DNA of 36,049 nucleotides from Plantago elongata. Its lineage: Eukaryota > Streptophyta > Magnoliopsida > Lamiales > Plantaginaceae. Under the pieces are notes generated by a model. The model was not told the DNA's origin, ran no database searches, and saw only the letters and a list, made by a program, of their open reading frames with translations. Each line of letters begins with the position of its first letter. Position 1 is the first letter of the stretch. Of this stretch, positions 20,907-32,100 are shown piece after piece. The stretch spans positions 1-36,049 of the forward strand of contig JAYMSP010001112.1 of NCBI GenBank assembly GCA_036897095.1, in the 5' to 3' direction. Made by a program: the position numbers and the translations under genes.

Positions 20907-21834
20907 ATGTTAAAAGACTAAGCATGAAATATTAATTCATCCAATCGCGCATGGTAAGTGAAAGAATAAATTTCCTCCATATAGATACATGGTTCTTTAA
21001 CATTTTTAGAGATTGACGATACTGTAGTATATGAAGCTTAGGAAAGAGCTAATGCTTTGGTTCTATCTTGGATCAATTTGTTATATATTGGACCGGGGTT
21101 GAAAGAAATAACTTGCTCTATTTCAATTTGGCTAGAGATGTATGACTTGAGATCAATACCAGATAGGAAAGTCAGATGGTCCAGAAAATCTCTTAGCTTG
21201 ATCTCTAAGGTACCTTGTCTATATTTGTCATTTGATAGATGTAGTCTATTGTATATGGATACATATTGATGCAACAAATCAAAGTCTTTAATTTCTTAGT
21301 AGCTAAATAAGTACACGAACCAAGATCACTAGGAAACCACATAGAAGTGATGAATTGTCACGAGTGTCTTTTCTGAATGACTTTGTTGAGCTTTATTTTG
21401 TAATTACAAGCTTAGTTAATCGACTGGAAAGCAAGTAGAGCACGCAATAAAAATTTTATGATAAGTTTGTGCTTCGAAATATATGTAACTCAGAGTTTGT
21501 TATGAAAAATCCAACCAATCAACTAAACTCAATTCCCCTATAAATAACCGTACAAACAACGCTTCGCTTTTATTTTTGTAAAGAAACATAGGTCGGAGGT
21601 AGGTAATTAGTTCATCCTATCAAGTAATGTCTGCGATGAAGAATACGACCTTTGAAAGTGAAATCGTTTAATAAACGTAGTACAGTCGTCAATTCTACTG
21701 GTCGAGTATGTTGGGCTTTGTAAAATTTGGACTTAGTAAACAATTACTAAATAATTGAATTACAAACGATTTGCAAGATTCAACAAACATCGAAGTTATG
21801 TAATTCATTCAAAAAAATCGTATACTAACTCCAA
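20907..21834. other. intergenic DNA, no gene seen
   Basis: Overlapping open frames on both strands at 21038-21277 have no motif I recognise, and open frames on both strands at once suggest chance. Nothing else is supported. Confidence 0.5.
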
Positions 21835-22317
21835 GGGAATTTTTTAAATAAAAATATACCGTAAAGTGAGACACGTCCATTTAATACAATGCACAATGAC
21901 TATGTATTTTTGTATATCTTACAGTGGCTACTTGTTTAAAAAATATACTCCGGTCATTTGTTTACTCCGATTTCGTGATTTATTGCACTCGCATGGGTAT
22001 CTCACGCGCTCGACACAATGACTTTGTATTTTTTGAATGTCTCTTTCTTTTTCTCTTTTTCTTTCAAAATAATTTTCGAGATTGAATCACGATATGACAT
22101 GAGTCAAGCGTTTGAGATACTTTCGACGCTTGAGGCACTTGCTACGTGTGAAATACTCTCGACGCGTGTAATAAATCACCAAATCAGAGCAAAAAAATGA
22201 CTGAGGTATAACTTCTGGACAAGTAGTCATTGTGTGGTATACAAAAAATACATAGCCATTGTGTAGTATATAAATTGGATGTGTCTCACTCTACGGTATA
22301 CTTCTAAATATTTTCCC
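21835..22317. mobile_element. non-coding element with long terminal inverted repeats
   Basis: The left end GGGAATTTTTTAAATAAAAATATACCGTAAAGTG and the reverse complement of the right end (GGGAAAATATTTAGAAGTATACCGTAGAGTG) match. The match continues for about 140-180 bp through CACAATG(A/G)CTATGTATTTTT, (G/A)CTACTTGT and GATTT(C/G)GTGATTTATT. Only about 120 bp lie between the arms, and they encode nothing recognisable. Long arms starting with G suggest a Mutator-like non-autonomous element, but no 9-bp target duplication is visible. A solo arm of the same family is at 9906-10079. Confidence 0.7.
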
Positions 22318-22478
22318 AAAAAAATAACCGGGGTATAAATATACAACCGTAGTATGTGAGATTTTGTTTCTAAAGTAATAATTTTTTTCCTCTTTGTTGG
22401 GATGACAGATACAATGTCCAACATTGTTTATATAGATTTGACTAACTTTTATTTTCGACTTCTTTTTATATCTATTAG

Positions 22479-23567
22479 GGGACCTGGTGGTCAATATTCT
22501 CGCTTGCCCATTTGTGGGAAGGTTGTGATTTTTTGTGGTGATTTCAGGCAGATATTACCAATCACCCTGAAAGGAAGTAGACAAAATATTGCAGATGCAT
22601 CCCTATCATCTTCGAGTTCCATGTGGAGTCACTATGAAGTACTGATGCTAATGAAGAATATGTGATTACATGTCAGTATATTACATAATAAATTGACATA
22701 CTTAATATATGTATTTATTAACGTACATATTGTTATTTAATTATATCTAATCATTCACTTATTTTTGCGGGAGGATCTATCGAGAAAGTTGAAACCATTA
22801 AGATTTTTGCTGAGTGGTTGCTAACTGTTGGAGATGGTAATATTGGAGAGAAAAATAATGGTGAGGTCGAGTTTACATTGCCCAAAGATATACTAATATG
22901 TGATGTATCCAATCCCATAGTTGCAATGGTGAATAATGCATATCCATCACTCATTGATCATATTAGCTCCCACTAATGACATTGTAAATGAGATAAATGA
23001 CCACGTCATGTCTCTTTTACCTGGTGATGCCCACGAGTTTCTCAATTTTGATAGCATATGTCCATATGAGGATGCCATTGTGAACCGTGGGGATGTTTAT
23101 TCGACTGAATTCCTAAATACCATCAGGACATCAGGTATTCTCAATCATTTGATCCGCCTGAAAGTTGGATGTCCTGTTATGCTATTGAGGAATATAGACA
23201 AAGCTTTAGGATTGTGTAACGGTACACGCCTAATCGTGAGTGACATTGGAAAATAAGTCATTGGAAATAATGCAGGCCAAAAGGTTCTTATAGTACGTAT
23301 GATTTTGACTATGTCTGACGTTACGAAATTTCCGATCATATTTCAAATGATGTGGTTTCCCATCTTTGTCTGTTATGCTATGACTATAAACGAATCACAA
23401 GAACAATCATTGTCCCATGTAGGCCTTTACCCCCAACACCAGTCAAGTGTATGTTACTTTATCTAGAGTCACGAACAAAAATGATTTGACGGTGTTGGTT
23501 GATCTTAGATGAAGAAGGGAAATCGACATATATTGCAACCAATGTGATTTATAAGGAGGTGTTATGT
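22479..23567 (+). pseudogene. truncated PIF1-like helicase of a Helitron
   Basis: Only the C-terminal half of the helicase is present. It begins at a segment encoding GKVVIFCGDFRQILP (the GDFRQ motif at 22537-22560, normally in the middle of PIF1 helicases) and continues through LAPTND, NEIND, DVYSTEFLNTIR and RLKVGCPVMLLRNID. It then decays, with a stop at 23254-23256 and shifts, through the motif around CYAMTIN. The Walker A motif is missing. An AT-rich interruption (about 22665-22770) sits where the second helicase copy, at 33-35 kb, also has an intron. The piece lies between FT and FAS1 in their orientation. The limits of the parent element are not visible. Confidence 0.75.
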
Positions 23568-24479
23568 ATGTATTACTTTTGTGTTTCGTATTGGATGATA
23601 CATTGTTAGTATTACACTGTTATTTTTAAACTACCTTTAATCAATTTATACTTTTTTTTAAAATAGATCGCATATAAAACGCAATATGGCAACATCATGG
23701 GTCCGTACTGATATCCTACAACAAGAAAGTATTCCAAAGAAAAAAATGAAAGTAAATGATAAAATATTCTACAACTTCATCATCAATATTTGCTTTTGAT
23801 ATTAAGGTTTGAGTTAATGACTTTTCAAATTTCTTTTAAAATCATCATCTCATATTATTTTACTGATCCGCCACATTCTTTTCCATATTGTCTTATGCAC
23901 GACACATCCTGTCCATCTTGTCGCCTGCTTATCGTTCACAATGTGTTGATAAGATAATCACACAAATTTAAAAACAAAAATGAGTTTGCAAATCTATGAA
24001 TCATTCCTTAAAAAACACAGTTGTACCATATTTATCTACACTTCAGGAGATTTGATTTATTGTGATTCATAAATAACTCCTTATAAAAGTAAAAAGATAT
24101 ATTTAAAATATTAACTCTACAAAAGTTTAAAATAAACACGATTACTAATTTTGAGTCGTATCTTTAAATTTACGCCCTTTAAGTAGTACTTCAGCCGAAA
24201 ATACGTACACTTTTTTTACAATCCCTTTAAAATATATTATTAAAATTTATTATTTAAAAACGATTCTTATTTTCATGATACAACTCTTTTTAAGGTCGAA
24301 TAAAATCTTTTTTTTTTTTGGTACTGCAACCAATGGACATAAAATTATCCAATACCATATATTTTAGGAAGAATTAGGGTTTACGAACTACCATAATTTA
24401 ATGCGTTGAGCTTCCGAGAAGCATTACAAAGAATGCTATGGTCCCCTTTTTTAGGGCATGAATGACCCTAAATTTTAGG
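23568..24479. other. intergenic DNA, no gene seen
   Basis: AT-rich sequence with no supported gene or repeat boundary. The left part may be the tail of the Helitron remnant, but no hairpin plus CTRR terminus is seen. Confidence 0.5.
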
Positions 24480-24600
24480 CCCTGTTTATTATACCGCTGA
24501 AGTGGTCATCTCCCCACTCAAATCGAATATTTTATACACAAAATATTCAATTTCAATTGAAAACGGCCACTGAAATTCTATACCAATCGATTCTTAATCA
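24480..24600. repeat. imperfect foldback, possible MITE
   Basis: GGCCCTGTTTATTATAC at the left and weakly paired arms (TATACCGCTGAAGTGG with the reverse complement TATAGAATTTCAGTGG) surround a central palindrome, GAATATTTT-ATACAC-AAAATATTC. The ends are uncertain. Confidence 0.35.
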
Positions 24601-24624
24601 TTAATGAAATCAAAATCTTTTAGA

Positions 24625-24709
24625 GGCTGTTTGTTATACAATTTAAATTGGCAAACCCCAATTTAAATTGAATTGGGACTTTCCAATTTAAATTGTATAG
24701 CAAACAGCC
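24625..24709. mobile_element. 85-bp MITE with 27-bp near-perfect inverted repeats
   Basis: GGCTGTTTGTTATACAATTT and the following AAATTGG at the left match, with one change, the reverse complement of the right end. The centre holds another AATTTAAATT palindrome. The GGCTGTTTG end is typical of Harbinger- or hAT-derived MITEs. No certain target duplication is seen. Confidence 0.6.
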
Positions 24710-24871
24710 CATAATATTTAGAGGTTATGCTCGATCTAGATTTTTTAGGTTAATTCGAGATAAAAACTAACATACTCACTTTATTGGCACGATTCACCAG
24801 TAATTCTTGACTTGCACAAAAAGGTTGAGCATACTAATTGGAACTTTTGATAGACAACATAAATAAATTTA

Positions 24872-25679
24872 GGATGAATTATAAAAAAATACCCCTTAAA
24901 TTTGGGCTAATAATATATTAGCGCCTCCATGTCAAACAATAACAAATAAACCCAAAAATTATTTTCGGCGTTGACCAACTTAAATTTAAATGAAAAAGAA
25001 AATAAAGTGGACTAAATTACAATTTATAAGTTTTATTTTACTACATATTGGACTCAAATTTTTTATAAATTACATTACTTACTCAAATAATTTTTCAAAA
25101 CTTTAATGAAACTGCAAAATAACCCCTACCACCTTCCACTACCTCCAACCACCATTTCCACCACCTCCAACAACCATTTCCACCACATCATTCTTCCATC
25201 CTTCATCTTCATCGTGAAAAAAGGGCGAAAGCTCCGAGGAGGTGTATTTACGACTCCGGTGGAGTCTCCACCGGAGATGTTTTTACAACTCCAAATCGGG
25301 AGTTGTTACAGCTCCAAATTGGAGCTTTTACGACTCTGGTGGAGCTCTTTGATTAGAGGTTTTTTTTTTCTGATTTGATGGTGGGAATGGTGGTTGGTAA
25401 GGAAGATGGTGGTTTGATGTTTTGGGAAGAAGGGATTAAATGTGAATTTGTAAAATTTTAGGTTATTCATTTTTAAGAATTATAAGTTTTATAGGCTAAT
25501 TCTGCAATGAAAAAAAGTAATATAATTGTTGAATTATAAAGAAAAAATAAAATATATAAAAAAAGTTGACTTTTGAATTTGGATGTAATTCTGAAATTCG
25601 TATATTGTGGAGGAATCTGTAATAGTTTGAAATTGAAGTATAGTGAGCAAATTTAAGGGGTAGTTTTTATAATTTTCTT
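24872..25679. mobile_element. 808-bp TIR element with imperfect 9-bp target duplication
   Basis: The left end (GGATGAATTATAAAAAAATA then CCCCTTAAATTTG) pairs with the reverse complement of the right end (AAGAAAATTATAAAAACTACCCCTTAAATTTG). Flanks ATAAATTTA (24863-24871) and ATAAACTTA (25680-25688) differ at one base, as expected for an aged 9-bp duplication of Mutator type. Subterminal CCACC-rich DNA at 25128-25190 is answered by GGTGG-rich DNA at 25380-25415, so the fold extends inward. An open frame at 25106-25378 runs through these repeats and shows no protein motif; I do not call it a gene. Confidence 0.6.
25232..25326. repeat. series of four short hairpins with CTCC/GGAG stems
   Basis: Consecutive inverted repeats are CTCC-GA-GGAG (25232-25241), CTCCGGTGGAG-T-CTCCACCGGAG (25254-25276, 11-bp perfect arms), ACAACTCC-6 nt-GGAGTTGT (25285-25306) and AGCTCCAA-A-TTGGAGCT (25310-25326). 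All lie in the middle of the 808-bp TIR element. Confidence 0.85.
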
Positions 25680-25932
25680 ATAAACTTATTTTATCATCGT
25701 TATTTTAAGATAGTGTACTATTTTAGTAGTAGAATTAGAGAGAAAATTAAAGATATTTATGCATAAATAAATAAAATATACTAATACAAACAACAAATTA
25801 ATTTCGTATCTCCGAAAGCCGGTTTCTCATAAACTTGCATCTCGGAGAAAAGAAAAAAAGAAAAAATAGAAAGAAGGGGTACAAGGTTGTGGTGTAATAA
25901 CGAGTAGAAGCAGCAACGCGTCCACAATTAAG

Positions 25933-25940
25933 GCGCCAAA
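25933..25940 (-). promoter_or_regulatory. consensus E2F site upstream of FAS1
   Basis: GCGCCAAA on the plus strand is TTTGGCGC on the minus strand, a full match to the E2F consensus TTTSSCGC. It lies 249 bp before the FAS1 start codon. Arabidopsis FAS1 is known to be controlled by E2F, in line with its S-phase role. Confidence 0.6.
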
Positions 25941-26188
25941 AGCAAAATTTGTCCCCTGTGTATCATTTGGGATTTCACCAAAATCAGTCTACTGCATTAG
26001 AAAGTACCAAAACCTGCATTTCACTCCACTTTCGATCGATCAAAACGACGAAACCCTTCGCGTTCGGTACGAAAACCTAGACTTCTCCGGATTCCGATAT
26101 TGTTATTGATTGATTGTGTTTATGTTTGTTGTCGTTTCATAGTTATCGAGGAATTGACCTAGGTTTTTGGTTTATTGCACATGCAGCA

Positions 26189-29100
26189 ATGGCGGCGATA
26201 ATCCGGCCGAAAAGGTCACCCAAGCGGAAAAGAGCTGAAGCGTTTCCAGTCACTTTTAGCTCTGAGGAAAAATTGGAGAGAATCAATGGATTCCGTAGTG
26301 AAATTGAGAGTTTGGTTAGGTTTTGTAAGCAGTTTGTATTGGAGAATAGAGGAGCATTGTTGGAGTATGTGGAGAAGGATAGGAATGTTGGTTTGAATAG
26401 TGTGGTTGCTTGTTTGATGGAAGAGAGTCATCTTCCTTTGTCGAAGCTTGTCGATGACATTTTCGAGAGGTTTGAGCTGGGGAGTTGGGGTGTCAGTGTT
26501 ACTAAAGCTAGTGTTAAGAATGTTGTGCTTACGATTGGGCAGAGATTGCATTATGGTGTCATTGATGCAGATACTGATGTTTTGGAGGATGAGGCTGAGT
26601 CTGCTCTCTGGTGCTGGGAGGTATATTCATTCTCATAATGTATCATCGCTTCATACGTCCGTTGCATATAATGTGTGTTTATGATGCATTGTTTGTTCAC
26701 ACTGTTAGCACTAGATTATGAGATACAAAATTAAATGCAGCTATTCTCATATATGTGACTGTGTATGTATTACCATTTTTACCTTGATTATTGTATGTGT
26801 CGCTTATCAAGTACTATATTCTTAATATGGCAGATTTATGATAGTTGTGTTGACTCTTAGCTTCAACGTGGCAATATGCCTCTTCTTGCAGTTAATGAGA
26901 ATTCAACGACCACAAGGATTGTGCCACGACTCGTAGTTGTTATTTAGAATCCAATCACCACAATGATCAAGTTCGTTGGTCTCTTTAGTTTAAGCAAAAG
27001 AACTCTGTTTGATAATTGACTGACTTGTTGATGTGAAGAAATATTATAGATTCCAATAAGATAAAAAACGCCAAGTAAAATCATGTTCTCTCTGCTAAAC
27101 CTAAAAACGACTGACAATATCTTAAGGGGAAATCCGGAGTCCTTTGACAATGTTTGATCATGATAACTGTGTTATCCTAAAGATGTAATGGCAACATAAC
27201 GTCCCAACCCACACATGGGCCAAAAGTATCAAGTAAAATGAGCGCTATGTGGCCCAAAGGCGTCGAACTTTGCATCTTCCTTCCCTTCACCCAAACCTTT
27301 AGTTTTGCCAATTTTCATGAATTATTGCGTCACATAAATAACTCAGTCATAATTTTCACTTGAATAATTCTATCTATAAATTGTGTTGATACTTAATAGA
27401 GTAATGTTTTGTCTTTATTTATTTTTACCTTATATGCATGCATGTAAACATCTATTCATTGTTTGATTTAGTTTTTGTACAGTGGAGATTCCACATATTT
27501 ATAATATGCAATTCTCAAATCTGAACTTCCACTGATATCAAATCCTGGATCTTGGTCTGCAGATATAACTCATGCATTGATACCTCTAATCTTTTCTACA
27601 CAAGTGTACTTTGTTCTGTCTTTGTGACCTTCACTGGCTCTTGATAAGTGGAGTCCTATGTACATTAAAACATTCTTTGTTGTAGATGAGAGATTTGAAG
27701 TGGATTCCAAAATCAGCACGAAGCCCTGTGAAAGTTCGCCGTACTTGTCGGAAAAAGGTCCATGAAAGGATCAAGGCACTTTTTGGTAAGTTTTGGCTGG
27801 CCCAGTTCAATTTCATGTAATGGTTTAGAAATGGTTTTTTCCAGTACTTCGAGTATTGTGCTTATGTGGGTTACTTTCTACACTCGTTCTGTGTATATGT
27901 AATCCTTTGGTTAAATAGTGACAGAAAAAATCTTGGTCACTCCTTATCTGGTCTCCTAGGTGTCACATTATGTGGGCACTTTTCCTAATTTCACAGGGTT
28001 TAATCGTATCTGCTCGAGCATTTATGTTTGTAGACAAGGAAACCTGGTGTATGACTGCCACTATGGAAACTGTAAACCTTTCATAGATGCATGTTTTGTC
28101 TGTTTAAGTATTGCCCTCTCCTTCACTTTGGGTACATGTGTAGCCTGATCATTCACTCACATCAGCATATACATTTATACTCTGTTACCAGCTACAGTTA
28201 CTGCACTTGAGAAGTTAGAGGACCATCAGAAGTGGCAGCAAGAGCTAATGAAATCTTTGGAAAAGCTTGCTAAAGTTTTGGAGGAGGCAGATATCCAGTT
28301 ACTAATACAGAACATGCTACAGAAAGATGGTACCGAAATGTATGTATTCATTGTACAGTTTTTCAATAATTATTCCCTTTTCATGGGTCTAATCAATGTT
28401 TTCTGAAGGGCTGAGGACACCATGAAAGAAGAAAAACTGTTAATTAAACTGATGGAGAAAAGCAAACGAGAGATTGAGAAAGAGAGGAAGAAGATGGATC
28501 GGGAACTTCAAATAGAAAAGTTGCATAGGGTATGCCGTTTGCTATGTGCGTGCTACATTTTATAGGTTATGGATTACATGTTATCAGTCTAGATGTCATT
28601 GTATTAACATTGCCTGGGAATATCTAGTTACGTAAAGAAATGCTTCTGTGCTTTTCTCTGTTGAGTGGGTTCTGCCCTTCGTTATTTATGTTACTTCAGA
28701 TGAGTATCTCTTTCGTTATGTTAATTGGTAGTCTTTCTATTCTTGCAGGAAAAAGAACTGAAAAGACATCAAGTGGAATCAGAAAAAGAGCAAAGACGCA
28801 AGGAAAAAGAAGCAGCTGAACTGAAAAGGCGACTTGCAGTCCAGAAACAAGCATCAATCATGGAACGTTTTCTTAAACAATGCAAAACCACATCTACTCC
28901 TCATAGTCACAGTTCTTCGAATAACACTTCCAAAGATGAGTTATCCACCACAATGGCTGAAGGTACTTCTGTATCGGCCACTCTGACAATGGACAATGTT
29001 TTGTTGGCTCAAACTATCCAAGCTGATACAGAAACTATTTGGAGGTTTGATTCTATAATTTCCTCTATTTGGATCTTCAAGTTTATAAACTTATTTATGT

Positions 29101-32100
29101 ACTACATTTTGCAGATTACAATTAAAGTTATGGCGCTGTGCTCGAATCTCAATGCATTCAAACAGGAAAAAGCATTGGGGTGTTCGTAAAAAACCTAAGA
29201 CTGAACTTGTCAAAGAACTAAAGCTTACCAAATATAAAGATCTAAATACTGATGAGGAATCAAGCATACAGAAGCTTGTGGATGAATGGGTCGACACAGA
29301 TGTTGATAAAAAACCATCTCATGCAAGCATGGATGGGCATGTTTGCAGTGGCCACAGGAGAACTCGGAGTAGACAGTTATTGCAGTTTGATAAAAGCCAT
29401 AGGCCTGCCTTTTATGGTGTTTGGCCTAGGAACAGGTGAGCCTTGGTCTTGATTTTATCTTGTCCTGCCCATCTTGGTGGAGACTATTTTGCAGCCTCTC
29501 ATATCTGGTTGTATTTTAGCATAAACATACTTTATTTTACTTATTTCTTCCTTTTACTTATACTTTTAGGAAACTACCTGTTGGCATTTGCTGATTCAAT
29601 AATTTTAGACTTGTGACCATGGTGATATATGTTTCTCTATCTGCTACTTTCTTCTGACACTATGAACTGTTTTTCTGGAAACTAATAGGAGAACATCTGT
29701 GGTTCTTACCGAATAAACCGCCTTTTAAACATCATCATATCATTAATGATGTTATTATTGTTGACCTGTTCAATATCGTTGCTTAATCTTCAATATAATA
29801 CCAAGTTGCTTGCCAGTTCCTATATGATGAAAGGTCTTGGTCATATAAACATTAGTTTTACTTTCTTCGTATATAGGTCAGGTGGTTGTATCTGATGTAA
29901 TTTTTTTTGTCTCAAGTTTCAAGCTTCTCATGCATTTTCTTCTATGGTGCAAATGCAGACTAGATATAAACTAATCAAGTGCTAGCAGAACTGTTGCAGT
30001 TTCAACAACTTGCTTATCCATCTAAATAAAATAAAATTATATAATTCTGATGATTAGCTTCTGTATTATTATTATCCAGTCAAGTTGTTGGAGCCCGTCA
30101 CCCTTTTGCTAAAGATCCAGACATAGACTATGAGATCGATAGTGATGAGGAGTGGGAGGAGGTATGTATGATGATACTGTTTCTGTATGCTTACTCCATA
30201 AACATGGCCTCAAGTGAGAATTTGTTTTTGCAGGAAGAACCTGGTGAAATCCTATCGGACTCTGGCGAGGAGGATGAAGAGGAAAGCATGGAGGTGCAGT
30301 CAGATGGTGATAGTGAAAGTAAAGATGGATTTTTTGTTCCTGATGGATATCTCTCAGAGAATGAGGTACTCTTCTCCTTTTCTCTTTTTACTATTTCTTC
30401 CTCACCAGATTACTCCTGGTATTGACAGCTTTTCAAGTTTATTTATGTGCAATGTCTCCACCAATTTTTTGAACTTAGTAGAGCAGGGGAAATGTAACTA
30501 ATTAAACACTAAATAAGATGATTGGACTCAGCAATGTTGAGCTTTCTCAAGATATTGCACTTTTCCGAAAACATTGGTATTCCTGGGGGCACAAGTAATT
30601 AAAAAAATCTAATCTTTCTTGATGCAATTGAACGGTCAAATCTGTTATGAAAATGAAACCACTCTAAACGAGCAAACACATTTAATTCTCGGTGGAATTT
30701 AGTGAAGCTCTAAGGACTTGGTTGTCTTTGATTGGAATTAGTAGAAATTTGTACTAGAACTAGAAAACTGATCTGTTAATATCCAAACATAGTTCTATCT
30801 GCCAATCAAACTAAACGTTGTTTTCCACTCAAAGTACTGTGCTGTTTCCCTTAGCAAATTTAGAGTCATCTTTGCGGGCATGTCACACTATTGCTCCCTT
30901 TGCTCGTCTCAAGGTTCCATTAGAAATGTTATGTCTTCAGTCTTTTATTTTAAACTCTTGTTGCTGAATAGGGAAACAGTTCTTGTTCCTTGAGGTCGTC
31001 TTCAAAACCTGTGAAGTGATAATTACCCGAGGCACTAGGATTGTCTGTGTGATCTCTTCTTGCAGATTTTTCATTTTGCTACAATGAGGGAGCTAGTATA
31101 ATATTACTTTGTCTCTACTCTGTTACTCCCTCCCTCCCATTGGATTCTATATGTTTTCCATTTTCGTCCGTCCTATTGAACTCTATTCATTAACCATTCT
31201 CGTCCATCCTATTGAACTCTATACGTTTCTAAATTCTAACTTTCTATATCTTGCAAACTTTATCAAATACCTTCTCGAGATGGTTCTACCACTAAGCCCA
31301 TTAACATAAATACTACAAACCTCCTAAAAACTTATCCAAAAGCAAAACCTGTATTAATAATTTCTCGTGTATCTTTTGCAAAAACTGGGTTTTATTTCTG
31401 TACCTGAAACATATACGTGTTGATAGAAATCTGTCCCTTTCTTGGTGCAGGGAGTACCTGGTGATAATGATGAATTGGTTGATGAAGTAAGAAGCGTTCC
31501 CGATTCTGAAAAGCAAATACATTTTGAGGAATTCTCTTCCTTGCTTCGGCAACAGAAGGATTTAAATAATTTGACTGATCATGCACTGAAAAAGAACCAG
31601 CCTTTGATCATATCTAATCTTATGCATGAAAAAAGTACTTCTATACCAGTTGAAGAGTTGACTGGGAAAGAGAAGCTTGAACAAATGTTCTTGCATACCC
31701 TATCTGTCCGTCCTTTGCCTGGTTTCTTTGGCATAGAAATGTTTACTCTGAACATTTTGGGAGATGAGGATCTAGAATCTTCGCTGAACAAGCCCATTAA
31801 AGTGCCACTTACCTCTGCTACAGCTATTCCAGACTCAGCCTTGCCTCAGATTGTAAGTTCATGTTTCACACCTATCAAATAAATATTATAATTGATGTCT
31901 TTTCTCACGAACTACATCTAATGAAACTCTTTAACGTGACTATCATCATGTCTCTAGGCTCTAGCTTTATATATGTGTTTCCCAATATGATGGCTTATTA
32001 CTTTGTCAAATGATTTATCCCCTATACAATCTCTGCAGTCAAGTTTTTTATATTCCTTTACCAGGGTTGCATCTCTGTCTCACGTATTCTTGCAGGTATC

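Noticed and set aside
21038-21277. Open frames on both strands in the same stretch
   Set aside because: Mirror-image openness, no motif, no start context; probably chance.
24480-24709. One compound hAT element covering both foldbacks
   Set aside because: Each foldback has its own ends and no common outer inverted repeat or target duplication was seen.
25106-25378. 90-codon frame inside the 808-bp TIR element
   Set aside because: It runs through CCACC repeats and palindromes; the composition explains the lack of stops.
26114-26188. Longer FAS1 N-terminus from the ATG at 26114
   Set aside because: It would add 25 hydrophobic, Cys- and Phe-rich residues not seen in FAS1 proteins; the ATG at 26189 gives the expected basic start.
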